Source: an uncultured Alistipes sp. (GTDB lineage Bacteria > Bacteroidota > Bacteroidia > Bacteroidales > Rikenellaceae). Taken from it: DNA of 64,000 bases. The stretch lies in the NCBI GenBank assembly GCA_905213895.1, contig CAJMKE010000002.1, forward strand, positions 1 through 64,000. The letters run 5' to 3'. The notes under the pieces are model-generated. The model did no database searches. It was not told where the DNA came from and saw only the letters and a program-made list of their open reading frames with translations. Below are positions 1-9,000 of the stretch, piece by piece. Every line of letters starts with the position of its first letter. Positions within the stretch are counted from its first letter, which is position 1. Position numbers and translations under genes: made by a program.

Positions 1-159
1 AGCCCTTTCCCATTCTCCCTCAAACTCCGGGAATCTCAAATGGGAAACTTTAAGGGATGCTGTTCTTTTTTCATTATCACACTCGGTGCAATGAGTAAAC
101 TCACTTTGATTTTGTTTAATCGAATGAATGAGGTTTTTATTGTTGTCTCCTGTTGTCAT
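1..159 (-). CDS. hsdS: Type I restriction specificity subunit HsdS, N-terminal part
   Basis: The first 53 codons of an ORF start at an ATG 11 bp after the hsdM stop and run off the window edge. They read MTTGDNNKN..., then LRFPEFEGEWE, a sequence that commonly opens the first target-recognition domain of HsdS. HsdS gives the DNA sequence specificity of the HsdR2M2S complex. Position and strand fit the third gene of the operon. Only the N-terminus is present, so specificity and integrity cannot be judged. Confidence 0.85.
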   Translation of the reverse strand, partial: MTTGDNNKNLIHSIKQNQSEFTHCTECDNEKRTASLKVSHLRFPEFEGEWERA

Positions 160-170
160 AGTTGTACGCA

Positions 171-1715
171 TTATTCAACAATACCCAATTCTTTCAAGTA
201 TACTTCAATCTGTGCATCGAGTTCGGCGCGTTTTGACTCCAACTCTTTAATCTCCGCCATTACAGCCTTAATATCGATCTCCTCCTCTTCCTCGAAGGTA
301 TCGACATAGCGAGGAATATTGAGATTGTAGTCGTTCTCCTCAATCTCCTTCAATGTCGCGCAATGGCTATACTTCTCTATCTCGGCTCGGGTGCGGTAGG
401 TCTCGATAATCTTTTGAATATGCTCCGGACGAAGTTTGTTTTGTGTTTTAACCTTCTCGTACTCCTTGCTAGCATCAATAAAAAGAATATTATCGTCTGC
501 CTGACGGCACTTCTTCATCACAAGAATGCAAGTCGGAATACTCGTACCATAGAATATATTGGCAGGCAACCCGATAATGGCATCGATATAATTTTTCTTC
601 TCGATAAGGAATTTGCGAATTTTACCTTCGGCAGCCCCTCGAAACAGAACTCCGTGCGGAGCCACACAGGCCATCGTACCTCCATCGTTGAGGTGGTAAA
701 GCATATGGAGAATAAAAGCATAATCCGCCTTCGACTTCGGAGCAAGAATGCCCGCTTTGCTGAAACGGTCGTCGTTATTGAACTTGTCGGCAGCCGTCCA
801 CTCTGCCGAGAACGGAGGGTTCGCAACAACCGCATCGAACTGCTGATCGCCCAGTTCATCATTTTCAAGAGTATCGCCATTGTGTATTTCGAAATCCTTG
901 TATTTAATGCCGTGCAACAGCATATTCATACGGCAGAGATTGAAGGTCGTAGGATTTTTCTCCTGCCCGAAAATCGCATCGGCACGACCTTCGCGAGCAG
1001 TACGGAGAAGCAACGAGCCGCTACCGCAAGTCGGGTCGTAAACTGTTTTAAGGCGAGATTTACCGGTGATAACAATCTCTGACAATATTTGACTCACTTC
1101 CTGCGGGGTATAGAACTCACCGGCTTTCTTGCCTGCACCGGCGGCGAATTGCCCGATCATATATTCATAGGCATCCCCGAGAATATCGATATCTGCCGCT
1201 TCGTTCAAACCGAAATCTATGCCTTGGAGATTTGTGATAACATCACTGATCAAGCGATTTTTGTCATCGGCAGTCTTCCCAAGTTTGGGCGATGCCAGAT
1301 CGATATCCGAAAATAAACCTCCGAAATCGTCCTCACTATCCTGACCGATTGTACTATCTTCAATCTTTTTCAACGAACGCTCCAACGGCGGGAGAATATT
1401 TTCCTTACGATTGATCATTGCAATAATCGTGGAGTAGAGGTACTGCGGCTCGACGAAATACCCGAGATCTTGTATACATTCGTCTTTGAGGGCTTTTTTC
1501 AGTTCTTCATCATTGCTGTCCCAGACTTCTTTGAATGACACGCCGTCGTCTTTAAGAATTTCATCAGCGGTCTTTTCGATCTTCTCTGACAAGTATTTAT
1601 AGAAAATAAATCCAAGCGTATAGTACATAAAATCGCCTGCCGACATATTGCCGCGCAAGGTATTGGCAACCGTCCACAACTGGGTGCGGAGTTTTTGCTG
1701 CAATTCTTCACTCAT
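171..1715 (-). CDS. hsdM: Type I restriction-modification N6-adenine methyltransferase HsdM
   Basis: 514 aa, the usual HsdM length. An N-terminal helical HsdM domain (about 1-140) precedes the methyltransferase core. FYTP is at 201-204, the SAM-binding motif DPTCGSG at 227-233 and the catalytic NPPF motif at 299-302. The product methylates adenine in host sites chosen by HsdS, protecting the chromosome from HsdR. It starts 13 bp after hsdR and is followed by hsdS after 11 bp, so the three are one operon. No frame damage is seen. Confidence 0.97.
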   Translation of the reverse strand: MSEELQQKLRTQLWTVANTLRGNMSAGDFMYYTLGFIFYKYLSEKIEKTADEILKDDGVSFKEVWDSNDEELKKALKDECIQDLGYFVEPQYLYSTIIAMINRKENILPPLERSLKKIEDSTIGQDSEDDFGGLFSDIDLASPKLGKTADDKNRLISDVITNLQGIDFGLNEAADIDILGDAYEYMIGQFAAGAGKKAGEFYTPQEVSQILSEIVITGKSRLKTVYDPTCGSGSLLLRTAREGRADAIFGQEKNPTTFNLCRMNMLLHGIKYKDFEIHNGDTLENDELGDQQFDAVVANPPFSAEWTAADKFNNDDRFSKAGILAPKSKADYAFILHMLYHLNDGGTMACVAPHGVLFRGAAEGKIRKFLIEKKNYIDAIIGLPANIFYGTSIPTCILVMKKCRQADDNILFIDASKEYEKVKTQNKLRPEHIQKIIETYRTRAEIEKYSHCATLKEIEENDYNLNIPRYVDTFEEEEEIDIKAVMAEIKELESKRAELDAQIEVYLKELGIVE

Positions 1716-1728
1716 ATTTTATACTTTT

Positions 1729-4542
1729 TTAGTCCCAATTAAATGTATCGATAATTGCGCGGAGCTTTGTCATTACACGCTTTAATATATTCCGTCTTGC
1801 AATAAGACCGACTTTCTTCTGCTTGATAGCCTCCTGCACGATTTCGATCTTCTCTCGTTGCAAATAGTCATACTCACGGAAGAATTCCGCAAGAGCCTCC
1901 TCGCTCAGCCCCTCTGAGACAGCAAGGTCTGCAATGGCTTGATGCTTCGCTTCGGTGATGTATTCACGCAAGCGACTCTCCAAATCGACTGAGCCGTCCG
2001 CTTTTGCTCGTCGGAACCCGACTTTGTCGTTATCGACATTACATTTGATAAAGCCATCTATAAGTTTAGTCTTGCTGCGCATTGCGGCATCTTTGATCAT
2101 TGTATCGAGAATGTTTTGGCGTTTCTCCTCATAATCTTCGCTGTCAGGATCCAAATTCTCGATTAAGGCGAGGATGTATGCTACATTGATGACATCACTG
2201 TGAAGCAATTCCAAACAAAAATCTATATCGTTGATTTCACCGTCGACAGGTAATGTGGGACCATCGACAGCCGTACCATTGTCGGTAGGCTTTTCGATTA
2301 CGCCGATCGTTATATCGAGATATTTGCTACGAAAATCCAGATACTCCTGTTCGGACATAATGAAATATGGATCATCTGCATCGTAATCCTCATATATCTG
2401 TATCTCGGTTTTACCGCGAATAATCTCTCGGAACGCCAAAATAAAGTCGCGTTTGTCCGTTTCGCTTTTGAGTTGATCCACACATTCGAGTTTCGGATAT
2501 TTTTCCATAAACTCGATCATCTTTATATTGAGATCCTTGCGAACCTTTTGGTATGGCTCACGGATTATATACTCGTTAGGTTCGTTGTTGCTGAACAATT
2601 TTATGGCGGCATCGACTTTTGCTTTCAAATCGCGAAAACAAACTATTTTACCGAACCGTTTTTTCTCGTTCAACACTCGGTTCGTACGGCTGAATGCCTG
2701 TAACAATCCGTGGTATTCAAGATTTTTATCCACATACAGCGTATTGAGTTTCTTAGCGTCGAAGCCTGTAAGGAACATACCGACAACAAGTAACAAATCG
2801 AGCGGTTCCATATCCTTCTTGCGCTTTTTCATACGTTCATTCACGTCATCATAGTATGCGCTGAAATTGTCCGTAGAAAAGGCTGTGCCGAACATCGAAT
2901 TGTAGTCATCCATTATCATTTGCAAATCATCGGATGTTACATTGCAGTTTGCAAAACCTTGGTTCATTCCGGTCTGTTCATCATCCTGACTGCCGTTGGC
3001 TACGTATGTAAAAATTGCTCCGATCTTGATTTTCGGATTGAGAGATTTGAATATCTTGTAATACTTTAACAGCATCGGTACGGACTGAATGGCAAACAAA
3101 GCGTTGAAATCTCCGTCGAATGTAGATTTGTCGTAATTGTTGAGAATAAACTTGGCAATTTCTGTCATCCGGCTTTCCGCTTCCGGATTGATTTCGTCCT
3201 GTCCTTTGTAATATTCCACTAAAAAGCCGAGAACATTGTCGTCCGCGATTGCATTCTTAATCATATATTTATGCAAGCACTCGCCGAATACCTCTGCGGT
3301 GGTGTGTTCTTGCTTTGCGTTCTCCGCGAAGATTGGCGTACCCGTAAATCCGAAAATTTGAAGGTTCTTGAAGAACCCTACAATGTTCTTATGACAATCT
3401 CCGAAGTGGCTGCGATGGCATTCGTCGAAGATCATCACTACCTTTTTGTCGCGTATATTCTGTAAATGCTTATTATAATAATCCTTCGTTACGGCACAAT
3501 TCAACTTCTGAATGGTTGTAATGATAATTTTCGATTTACCGCTAAGCCGTTTGATAAGTTCGTGCGTATTATCGGTATTATCTACTGCGCCGGGTTCAAA
3601 AGCCTCGTATTCAGATTGGGTTTGAGTGTCGAGGTCGTGTCGATCTACGACAAACATTATTTTATCGATACCGTCGATCTCGGAAACAAGTTGAGCGGCT
3701 TTGAATGATGTCAAAGTTTTTCCGGCTCCTGTCGTATGCCATATATAGCCATTCTTGTTGGTATTCTCCACCCGATTAAGAATTTCTTCTACTGCATAAT
3801 ATTGGTATGGACGCAACACCATTAGAGACTTTTCTCCCTCGTGTAGTACGATATATTTGCTGATAATCTTGCCAAGTGTACACTTGTCGAAGAAAAAGTT
3901 TGCAAACATATTTAGGTCATTGAACGGATTATTCTCTTTATCGGTCCAGTTAAAAGTAAACTTATATCCTCCATTTGGATTATTAGCGAAGTAGCGCGTG
4001 TTGACTCCGTTGGATATGACGAAAATCTGAATATAATCGAACAACCCGTGAAACGAGGTTTTGTGATACCTTTGAACTTGATTATATGCCTGTTTCAACT
4101 CTACGCCCCGCTTCTTCAATTCAATCTGGACGAGCGGCAGTCCGTTAATAAGTATCGTTACATCGTAACGACATTTCTTACGTCCCTCTACTGTTATTTG
4201 GTTTGCTACTTGGAATTCATTCTGACACCATTTCTTAGTATTCAGGAATTCTACCCAAATATTTTGTCCCTCATCAGTTTGCAGAGTATATAGATCTCGT
4301 AATTTCTTCGCTTTTTCGAAACGGGTTCCTCCTTCCAAATGTAATAAAATACGGTCGAATTCCGCATCGGTAAATTTCGTGCGACCGTGAAGTTCCAACT
4401 CTCTGCGGTTATGTTTTTCCAACTGGACTTTGAAATTTGCTTTTAAGTTTTCCTCTTCCTTAATAACCACACGTTCATAACTGTTATCTATAAGAGTTTT
4501 TATCAGTCCATTTTCTAATGCGGCTTCGCTTTGGGTTGTCAT
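1729..4542 (-). CDS. hsdR: Type I restriction endonuclease subunit HsdR
   Basis: 937 aa. The N-terminal PD-(D/E)xK nuclease has D127 and E141-x-K143 (in QIELKKRG). The SF2 translocase follows, with Walker A TTGAGKT at 270-276 and DECH at 372-375. It is the ATP-driven translocase and nuclease of the type I complex, cutting DNA whose HsdS sites lack methylation. It is the first gene of the hsdRMS operon and has its own promoter about 20 bp upstream. The start MTTQSEAALENG is typical of the family. It appears intact. Confidence 0.97.
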   Translation of the reverse strand: MTTQSEAALENGLIKTLIDNSYERVVIKEEENLKANFKVQLEKHNRRELELHGRTKFTDAEFDRILLHLEGGTRFEKAKKLRDLYTLQTDEGQNIWVEFLNTKKWCQNEFQVANQITVEGRKKCRYDVTILINGLPLVQIELKKRGVELKQAYNQVQRYHKTSFHGLFDYIQIFVISNGVNTRYFANNPNGGYKFTFNWTDKENNPFNDLNMFANFFFDKCTLGKIISKYIVLHEGEKSLMVLRPYQYYAVEEILNRVENTNKNGYIWHTTGAGKTLTSFKAAQLVSEIDGIDKIMFVVDRHDLDTQTQSEYEAFEPGAVDNTDNTHELIKRLSGKSKIIITTIQKLNCAVTKDYYNKHLQNIRDKKVVMIFDECHRSHFGDCHKNIVGFFKNLQIFGFTGTPIFAENAKQEHTTAEVFGECLHKYMIKNAIADDNVLGFLVEYYKGQDEINPEAESRMTEIAKFILNNYDKSTFDGDFNALFAIQSVPMLLKYYKIFKSLNPKIKIGAIFTYVANGSQDDEQTGMNQGFANCNVTSDDLQMIMDDYNSMFGTAFSTDNFSAYYDDVNERMKKRKKDMEPLDLLLVVGMFLTGFDAKKLNTLYVDKNLEYHGLLQAFSRTNRVLNEKKRFGKIVCFRDLKAKVDAAIKLFSNNEPNEYIIREPYQKVRKDLNIKMIEFMEKYPKLECVDQLKSETDKRDFILAFREIIRGKTEIQIYEDYDADDPYFIMSEQEYLDFRSKYLDITIGVIEKPTDNGTAVDGPTLPVDGEINDIDFCLELLHSDVINVAYILALIENLDPDSEDYEEKRQNILDTMIKDAAMRSKTKLIDGFIKCNVDNDKVGFRRAKADGSVDLESRLREYITEAKHQAIADLAVSEGLSEEALAEFFREYDYLQREKIEIVQEAIKQKKVGLIARRNILKRVMTKLRAIIDTFNWD

Positions 4543-4562
4543 AGTAGTTGTAATTATGTCTA

Positions 4563-4570
4563 CAAAGATA
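4563..4570 (-). promoter_or_regulatory. -7 element of the hsdR promoter
   Basis: Read leftward, TATCTTTG matches the Bacteroidetes -7 consensus TAnnTTTG and lies 20 bp before the hsdR ATG. No clear -33 TTTG is seen at the right spacing. Confidence 0.6.
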
Positions 4571-4608
4571 CGAATAAATTGAATTAATTTATAGAAGTGC
4601 GATTATAT

Positions 4609-4670
4609 GAATGAGTGGTGATACGGTTATATGGTTATACGGAGATATGCAACCATATCACCACTCATTC
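4609..4670. repeat. Long imperfect palindrome upstream of hsdR
   Basis: The outer arms gaatgagtggtg (4609-4620) and caccactcattc (4659-4670) are perfect complements. The inner arms atatggtt (4629-4636) and aaccatat (4651-4658) are also perfect. The rest of 4571-5048 shows no gene. This could be a transcript end, a regulator site, or part of the mobilisation region that follows. Confidence 0.6.
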
Positions 4671-5048
4671 ACTATTGCACGATATCGCTCGAACAGGAAT
4701 TGATTATTGCGGCAATCAGACCGATAATCGATTACCGGTTATGTCGGTGCATTACTTACTTGCCCGATGAATTGTCAGGTGCAATCATTCCTTAATTAAC
4801 TATCGATTACAGTCATTACAAACACTCTTCATCTGTTGCAGTTTCATTCTTTGTCTTCCTCTGTCCTCTTTCGTCACCGTTCTGCATACCTTTCGTTTGC
4901 TCGATTACTTCTAATTTTGCCGCTGGACTATCGGAGAATATTCGTTGAATAGGTATAGACCTATAACCGCAAATCCGTCATTGTAGCGTTTTGATTTCGG
5001 TGTATGTTGTATAATTTCTTTCGTGAACAAACGTTCACGGCAAGTTGT

Positions 5049-5086
5049 GTTTCGGGCTGCCCGAAATATTTTCGGACACCCGAAAC
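5049..5086. repeat. Inverted repeat before the mobilisation gene, possible oriT component
   Basis: The perfect arms gtttcggg (5049-5056) and cccgaaac (5079-5086) enclose further short palindromes (tgcccgaaa, ttttcgg). Such repeats often lie beside relaxosome genes at oriT. Function here is inferred only from position, 57 bp before the MobC-like start. Confidence 0.4.
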
Positions 5087-5142
5087 TAACGGGATATTCT
5101 CTCCGAAGTCGGAATAGCGAAATCGAATAGCAAATGTAAATT

Positions 5143-5580
5143 ATGAATATATCACAAACTCTCAAACAACGGCACAAACCAGGCCGCAAGCCCAAAACAG
5201 ATCCGGCAATACACCGCTACGGCATAAAACTTAACAATGACGAGAACTTCCGTTTCCGACAGATGTTCGAGAAGTCGGGAATAGACTGTTATTCCAAATT
5301 CATAAAGGCAGTACTATTCAAACGCGAAATCAAAGTGCTGAAAGTGGACAAAACGACTCTCGATTACTATGTCCGACTTACAGACTTTCATAGGCAGTTT
5401 CAAGCCATAGGGAACAACTATAATCAAATACTATTGGCATTGAAGATGAACTTCGGAGAGAAGAAAGCCCTGCAAATGATGTACAGACTGGAGCAACGGA
5501 CGATAGAACTCGTAATCCTGAGCAAGAAGATAGCGGATCTGACGCTGGAATATGAACGGAAGTATTTACGGCAAAGATAA
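5143..5580 (+). CDS. Orphan MobC/MobA-like plasmid mobilisation protein of Bacteroidales type
   Basis: 145 aa. A basic N-terminus (KQRHKPGRKPKTDPAIHRY) precedes a ribbon-helix-helix-like region, followed by the FHRQFQAIGNNYNQ stretch and a helical tail. This pattern is typical of small Bacteroidales relaxosome accessory proteins, which help the relaxase at oriT. The relaxase expected downstream is absent: after the stop there is only a strong inverted repeat and non-coding DNA. It is therefore probably a remnant of an integrated mobilisable element. Confidence 0.75.
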   Translation: MNISQTLKQRHKPGRKPKTDPAIHRYGIKLNNDENFRFRQMFEKSGIDCYSKFIKAVLFKREIKVLKVDKTTLDYYVRLTDFHRQFQAIGNNYNQILLALKMNFGEKKALQMMYRLEQRTIELVILSKKIADLTLEYERKYLRQR

Positions 5581-6090
5581 TCTAATCGGCATCGCACTTT
5601 CGCCCTCATCGAAATTAACTTATCCGCCTTAACGGCACGCATTCGGGCCGCGAGGGTTTTACGCGAAAAATCCGCCAGCATATTTTTCGCGTAAAAAATG
5701 CTGCCGTACGGCGGACAAGTTGCACAATGCATTCGGGACGAAAGCGCGCGATGCCGACCGATGACGCAGAATACATAGGCTCGGAAACAATCAATTATTA
5801 CAAAAGGGCGATTTTATAATCGAACAATCTATCGGCATTAACCGTTGCAGTAAATACGGCTAACCACTCTCCGCCGCCAAACAATTCCTCATCCGAGCAA
5901 GTTGGGACTTCGAGCAGCGCTCCGCCTCACAATGTAGCAGAAAATAAGTTCCACTAAACCAGACCATTTATCCGCTTATGCTGCACACACTCAAAGATGT
6001 TTAAAAACGATATCCAAAAGACTCGTAGTCATTCTGTACACGCATTTAAGATAATTTTGAATAATATATTTACAATATCCATCCGGATAA
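5581..6090. other. Non-coding stretch after the mobilisation gene
   Basis: No convincing ORF on either strand. Apart from the inverted repeat at 5657-5696 nothing specific is visible. It separates the mobilisation remnant from the converging AT-rich cassette. Confidence 0.5.
5657..5696. terminator. Perfect 14-bp inverted repeat, terminator or mobilisation site
   Basis: ttttacgcgaaaaa (5657-5670) and tttttcgcgtaaaa (5683-5696) pair perfectly around a 12-nt loop, 77 bp after the MobC-like stop. The A/T-flanked stem suits a bidirectional terminator but could also be part of a lost element end. Confidence 0.5.
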
Positions 6091-6699
6091 TTACCCATTA
6101 TAACGAAACAAAAGTCCTAACATTTCTGTCTTTGCTTGAAAAATTCTTGTTGTTATTATTTCGTCGAATTTAGGTTTATGTGAGAGATTGATTCCTTCAT
6201 CAAATATATTATTTGTGATACCATCAACAAGAGTATCGTATTGAATCATAATATTTTCATATAGTGATAAATCTATAGCGTTTAAACAATCGACAAACTC
6301 AACTCTAAATCTTGGACCGAGGTTTGATATTATTTTATCATTAATCTTTTGTTTTTGCTCTGTTGTTATACCTGACTCCAACAATTCGTTTGTAACAGAA
6401 ATTAAATCACTATAAAACTTATAAAAACTGTTAATGCTATAATTCAATACAAGTGCTTGAAACATATTCATTTTACGCTGCCTCTCAGTTTTCTCATCAT
6501 CTCTAATTTCTCCTCGTTTATATATATAATACACCAATAAAACATTAATTATAGTACATACAATATTGGTGACATTAAATATAACCTCATATGCAGACAT
6601 TTTAGCAGGTGTTGCATTACACAAATGCTTAACGCAATCAATAGCGCAAAGTATAGTATCTTGATGTAGAAGCAACCTATCCATATTATTGCAATGCAT
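6091..6699 (-). CDS. Predicted membrane-anchored protein, third gene of the ATPase/STAS cassette
   Basis: 202 aa, not recognised. One or two hydrophobic segments (about 35-65, including NVTNIVCTIINVLLVYYIY) are followed by a charged helical cytoplasmic region. It overlaps the STAS-like gene by 14 bp, so the two are translationally coupled. Its base composition is far more AT-rich than the backbone. In a module with a regulatory ATPase and a STAS-like partner, a membrane protein would be the natural effector, but that is inference. Confidence 0.65.
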   Translation of the reverse strand: MHCNNMDRLLLHQDTILCAIDCVKHLCNATPAKMSAYEVIFNVTNIVCTIINVLLVYYIYKRGEIRDDEKTERQRKMNMFQALVLNYSINSFYKFYSDLISVTNELLESGITTEQKQKINDKIISNLGPRFRVEFVDCLNAIDLSLYENIMIQYDTLVDGITNNIFDEGINLSHKPKFDEIITTRIFQAKTEMLGLLFRYNG

Positions 6700-7030
6700 T
6701 ATTTGCTCTTAACACTCTCTCTATCGCCTCTGCAAGCGGAGTTTCATACTTATAGGTTCCTTCTGATATAAACCGAAATTTCTCCAAGAATCTATCTTTG
6801 CCCAATTTTCGTATAACATTAACAAATAGTTCTTCAAAAAAAGACGGATTTATAGAATAAACATCATTAGGTATAATAATTTGGATAGTATCATATTGCT
6901 CCTCCAGTTTATCAATGTTTGATTGTTGCCTAACCAATGAGCCTCTATCTCTACCTGTAAAAACCTTTGACTTTTTACCGTCTATTTTAACGCGGTAAGT
7001 TTCTAAATTAATAATATTTTTATTGTTCAT
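6686..7030 (-). CDS. STAS-like (DUF4325-type) protein
   Basis: 114 aa. The N-terminal part has the SKVFTGRDRGSLVR pattern, and the middle has an alternating hydrophobic strand followed by NPSFFEELF. Both are typical of the STAS-like DUF4325 family, which resembles anti-anti-sigma folds. These proteins usually sit beside GHKL-type ATPases, as here: the ATPase gene ends 6 bp upstream. No kinase-target serine can be assigned with confidence. The role is probably as regulatory partner of the ATPase. Confidence 0.7.
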   Translation of the reverse strand: MNNKNIINLETYRVKIDGKKSKVFTGRDRGSLVRQQSNIDKLEEQYDTIQIIIPNDVYSINPSFFEELFVNVIRKLGKDRFLEKFRFISEGTYKYETPLAEAIERVLRANNALQ

Positions 7031-7036
7031 AGTATA

Positions 7037-8491
7037 TTAGTTTATTTGTTTTATATCATCGTCGTTTAACATTATTTTAACGCTAATAGCGGTGCCAGGG
7101 AAATAATAATCAGTCCCATATACATATTTTTTATCTGGTTTATAATGAATGTCGTTTTCTTTATTAAATGTCATTACATCGAAACTTTCTCCATTGATGA
7201 TGCGTGGTTGTATTTTGTATGCTCCATCGAATATAATGCGAGTACATCCTGATGCTATTCTTAGACACGAAACATCATCTACCTCACTATCTCCTTTTAA
7301 ATTAAAGAAACTTTTTATAAAATTAATAGATCCGTTTCCTCTTTGTGTATACTGATCGGTTGATACAGATGTCACCCCTTGTTGTAATGCATATAACGTC
7401 CATAATGACTCTTCTTCAAATTCTCGTTTTGTGAAGAAATTCGATTTAGTGTATTGTTCTGAGAGCATCTTCATTTGAGCGACAAATTCTTGATTAGGAC
7501 AATCCTTATCTTTGAATTTCTCATATATAGTATGACCAAAATTAAGGATAACCAATCTGAATATGCCATAATGTTTTTCGCCTTCTTCTAATTCTTCAAA
7601 ATATCCAACAGAGTATCTATATCCAGTAGTCGAATGTTCTTCTGCATTTATAAGGGTTTCTCCAATTACTATGCACAAATCATCTAATCGCTCATCTGTT
7701 AATTCCTTATTTACACTCCGCAGACTATCAATAACATAATCGGCTAACTCCGTAGTGGCAATGTCTTTATATGCCATCGCAGTTTCCGTGTTTCTGCTGC
7801 TGGTCCTGCTATGTATACACAACTTACATTTTTTTGTATTAGGGAATATAACCTCTCTGCCAGCAACATTAGCGGGAGAACCAACTGAAAATAACATTTT
7901 TTTGACCCTTTCATTGTCTATATTTTTGCCACCAATACTTAATGGGAATAGTTTTGCTATTTTCGATCCATAAATATGACTTATTTTCGTGACAAATTTT
8001 TGGAATTCTTTAAATATAATATCTAATAGAATTTGAGAACATAAATCAATTTTTTCGCAATATTCATAATTCAAAATTACCTCTGAGAAATTGGCATATA
8101 GCATAGCATATACGAGTTTTCTTAACATTTGATAACTTTCTTCTGGGTTTTCAAATATAGAAAACTGTTTAGGCACTAATATGACACCAGACATTGGACG
8201 AGACTCAGAAGTTTTAATATCTTTTATATAAAGTGGTGAATTAATAGTATATATCATATATTTAAGATTCACCGGCAAGTGTAAATTGATTAATTGAGTC
8301 CGAGATATATCTTGTTGCTTAGTTATTGATAACCTATCTATATTATTTGTCCGCCTAAATGATCTTGGCAAGATAATTGTTACATTAGGAATAATCTTAT
8401 TTTTTCTTTTCGACTGCCTATGCTTGCGCATAAATCTATTGTATCCACGCGCTTGTTGATCAGTTAACTTTGCAATATCAGGTTTCTTCAT
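7037..8491 (-). CDS. GHKL-type ATPase with a long N-terminal sensor-like region
   Basis: 484 aa. The C-terminal half has a histidine-kinase/HSP90-type ATP fold: N-box ETLINAEEH (E278, N282, H286), ILNFGH at 315-320 replacing the usual DxGxG box, RGNGS at 384-388, and the closing GTAISVKI strand at 466-473. There is no histidine phosphoacceptor domain. The first 250 residues are not recognised and contain a CKLCIHS pair at 222-228. The gene leads a three-gene operon with its own promoter and AT-rich composition. The anti-sigma-like ATPase plus STAS arrangement suggests a signalling switch; defence is a hypothesis from its neighbours. Confidence 0.75.
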   Translation of the reverse strand: MKKPDIAKLTDQQARGYNRFMRKHRQSKRKNKIIPNVTIILPRSFRRTNNIDRLSITKQQDISRTQLINLHLPVNLKYMIYTINSPLYIKDIKTSESRPMSGVILVPKQFSIFENPEESYQMLRKLVYAMLYANFSEVILNYEYCEKIDLCSQILLDIIFKEFQKFVTKISHIYGSKIAKLFPLSIGGKNIDNERVKKMLFSVGSPANVAGREVIFPNTKKCKLCIHSRTSSRNTETAMAYKDIATTELADYVIDSLRSVNKELTDERLDDLCIVIGETLINAEEHSTTGYRYSVGYFEELEEGEKHYGIFRLVILNFGHTIYEKFKDKDCPNQEFVAQMKMLSEQYTKSNFFTKREFEEESLWTLYALQQGVTSVSTDQYTQRGNGSINFIKSFFNLKGDSEVDDVSCLRIASGCTRIIFDGAYKIQPRIINGESFDVMTFNKENDIHYKPDKKYVYGTDYYFPGTAISVKIMLNDDDIKQIN

Positions 8492-8507
8492 ATGCTCACA
8501 ATAATTG

Positions 8508-8539
8508 CAAATATAACAAAAATCATTTTTCGTTACAAA
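8508..8539 (-). promoter_or_regulatory. Promoter of the ATPase/STAS/membrane cassette
   Basis: Read leftward, a -33 TTTG (8536-8539), a 20-bp spacer and TATATTTG (8508-8515) match the Bacteroidetes promoter closely. It lies about 17 bp before the ATPase ATG. Confidence 0.7.
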
Positions 8540-8671
8540 TATATAATATCAAAAACCGTTTGTCAATATATTCTATATCGCAAAAAAATCTAATCATAAT
8601 GTAACTAATTGAATCGAAGTCCTTTTCTTATCTCAAAGCACATGCTATTCAAACTTAATTTATTTATATAT

Positions 8672-8702
8672 TTTGGGTTATTAATGATTAATTGTATCTT
8701 TG
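8672..8702 (+). promoter_or_regulatory. Consensus promoter reading into a 23-codon ORF
   Basis: TTTG (8672-8675), a 19-bp spacer and TATCTTTG (8695-8702) give a near-perfect Bacteroidetes promoter. Nothing longer than a 23-codon ORF follows before a strong hairpin. Confidence 0.7.
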
Positions 8703-8718
8703 CAAACGTAGCATAGCA

Positions 8719-8790
8719 ATGAAAAACGCTGCAAATATGGGACTGCCAAGCAGTGACCAAAAAAGAAGAAACATCGTCATAACAGATTGA
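8719..8790 (+). CDS. Possible 23-residue small protein
   Basis: The ATG lies 17 bp after the promoter's -7 element. The peptide (MKNAANMGLPSS...) has 23 residues, is polar and basic, and is not recognised. A strong stem-loop 50 bp after the stop closes the unit. The transcript could equally be a small RNA or the remains of a gene cut by an earlier insertion. Confidence 0.3.
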   Translation: MKNAANMGLPSSDQKRRNIVITD

Positions 8791-8840
8791 TATATAGGGC
8801 GTGAATATGAGGGTTCGGTTCTCGTCAACAGCTCACGAAC

Positions 8841-8867
8841 GAGCGACTGCGGAATCCGCAGTCGCTC
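8841..8867 (+). terminator. 12-bp GC-rich stem-loop terminator
   Basis: gagcgactgcgg (8841-8852) pairs perfectly with ccgcagtcgctc (8856-8867) around a 3-nt loop, followed by gcttcgtttt. It closes the short transcription unit. Confidence 0.65.
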
Positions 8868-8905
8868 GCTTCGTTTTGGTAAGGACGGGGAATTGTAAGG
8901 CATAG

Positions 8906-8943
8906 GGTCATTAAGGACTTTAAAGTCTTTAAAGTCCGTAAAG
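8906..8943. repeat. Dispersed 9-bp repeat cluster, copy 1
   Basis: Four tandem units of the NTTAARGWC type (ttaaggact, ttaaagtct and so on). The same cluster recurs six more times between host genes in this window. Confidence 0.75.
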
Positions 8944-8947
8944 AAAA

Positions 8948-8983
8948 AACCGGCAGACGCATAACCAAATACGTCTGCCGGTT
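8948..8983 (-). terminator. Terminator hairpin with accggcagacg stem, copy 1
   Basis: aaccggcagacg (8948-8959) pairs with cgtctgccggtt (8972-8983). It lies just past the 3' end of the leftward HTH gene. The same stem recurs at 45682-45717 on the other side of the prophage, so it is a host repeat family. Confidence 0.7.
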
Positions 8984-9000
8984 CTTGTATTGCTAAGAAC

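Larger units (their letters stand above)
8540..9000. other. Intergenic region with one short transcription unit, a repeat copy and a hairpin
   Basis: No long gene is seen. It contains the small promoter/sORF/terminator unit at 8672-8870, a copy of the 9-bp repeat at 8906-8943 and the hairpin at 8948-8983. Confidence 0.5.

Noticed and set aside
4911..5195. 94-codon leftward ORF
   Set aside because: It crosses the oriT-like palindromes and overlaps the mobilisation gene start; no family resemblance.
8688..8903. 71-codon leftward ORF
   Set aside because: It crosses the strong terminator and lies antisense to the short promoter unit; composition gives no support.
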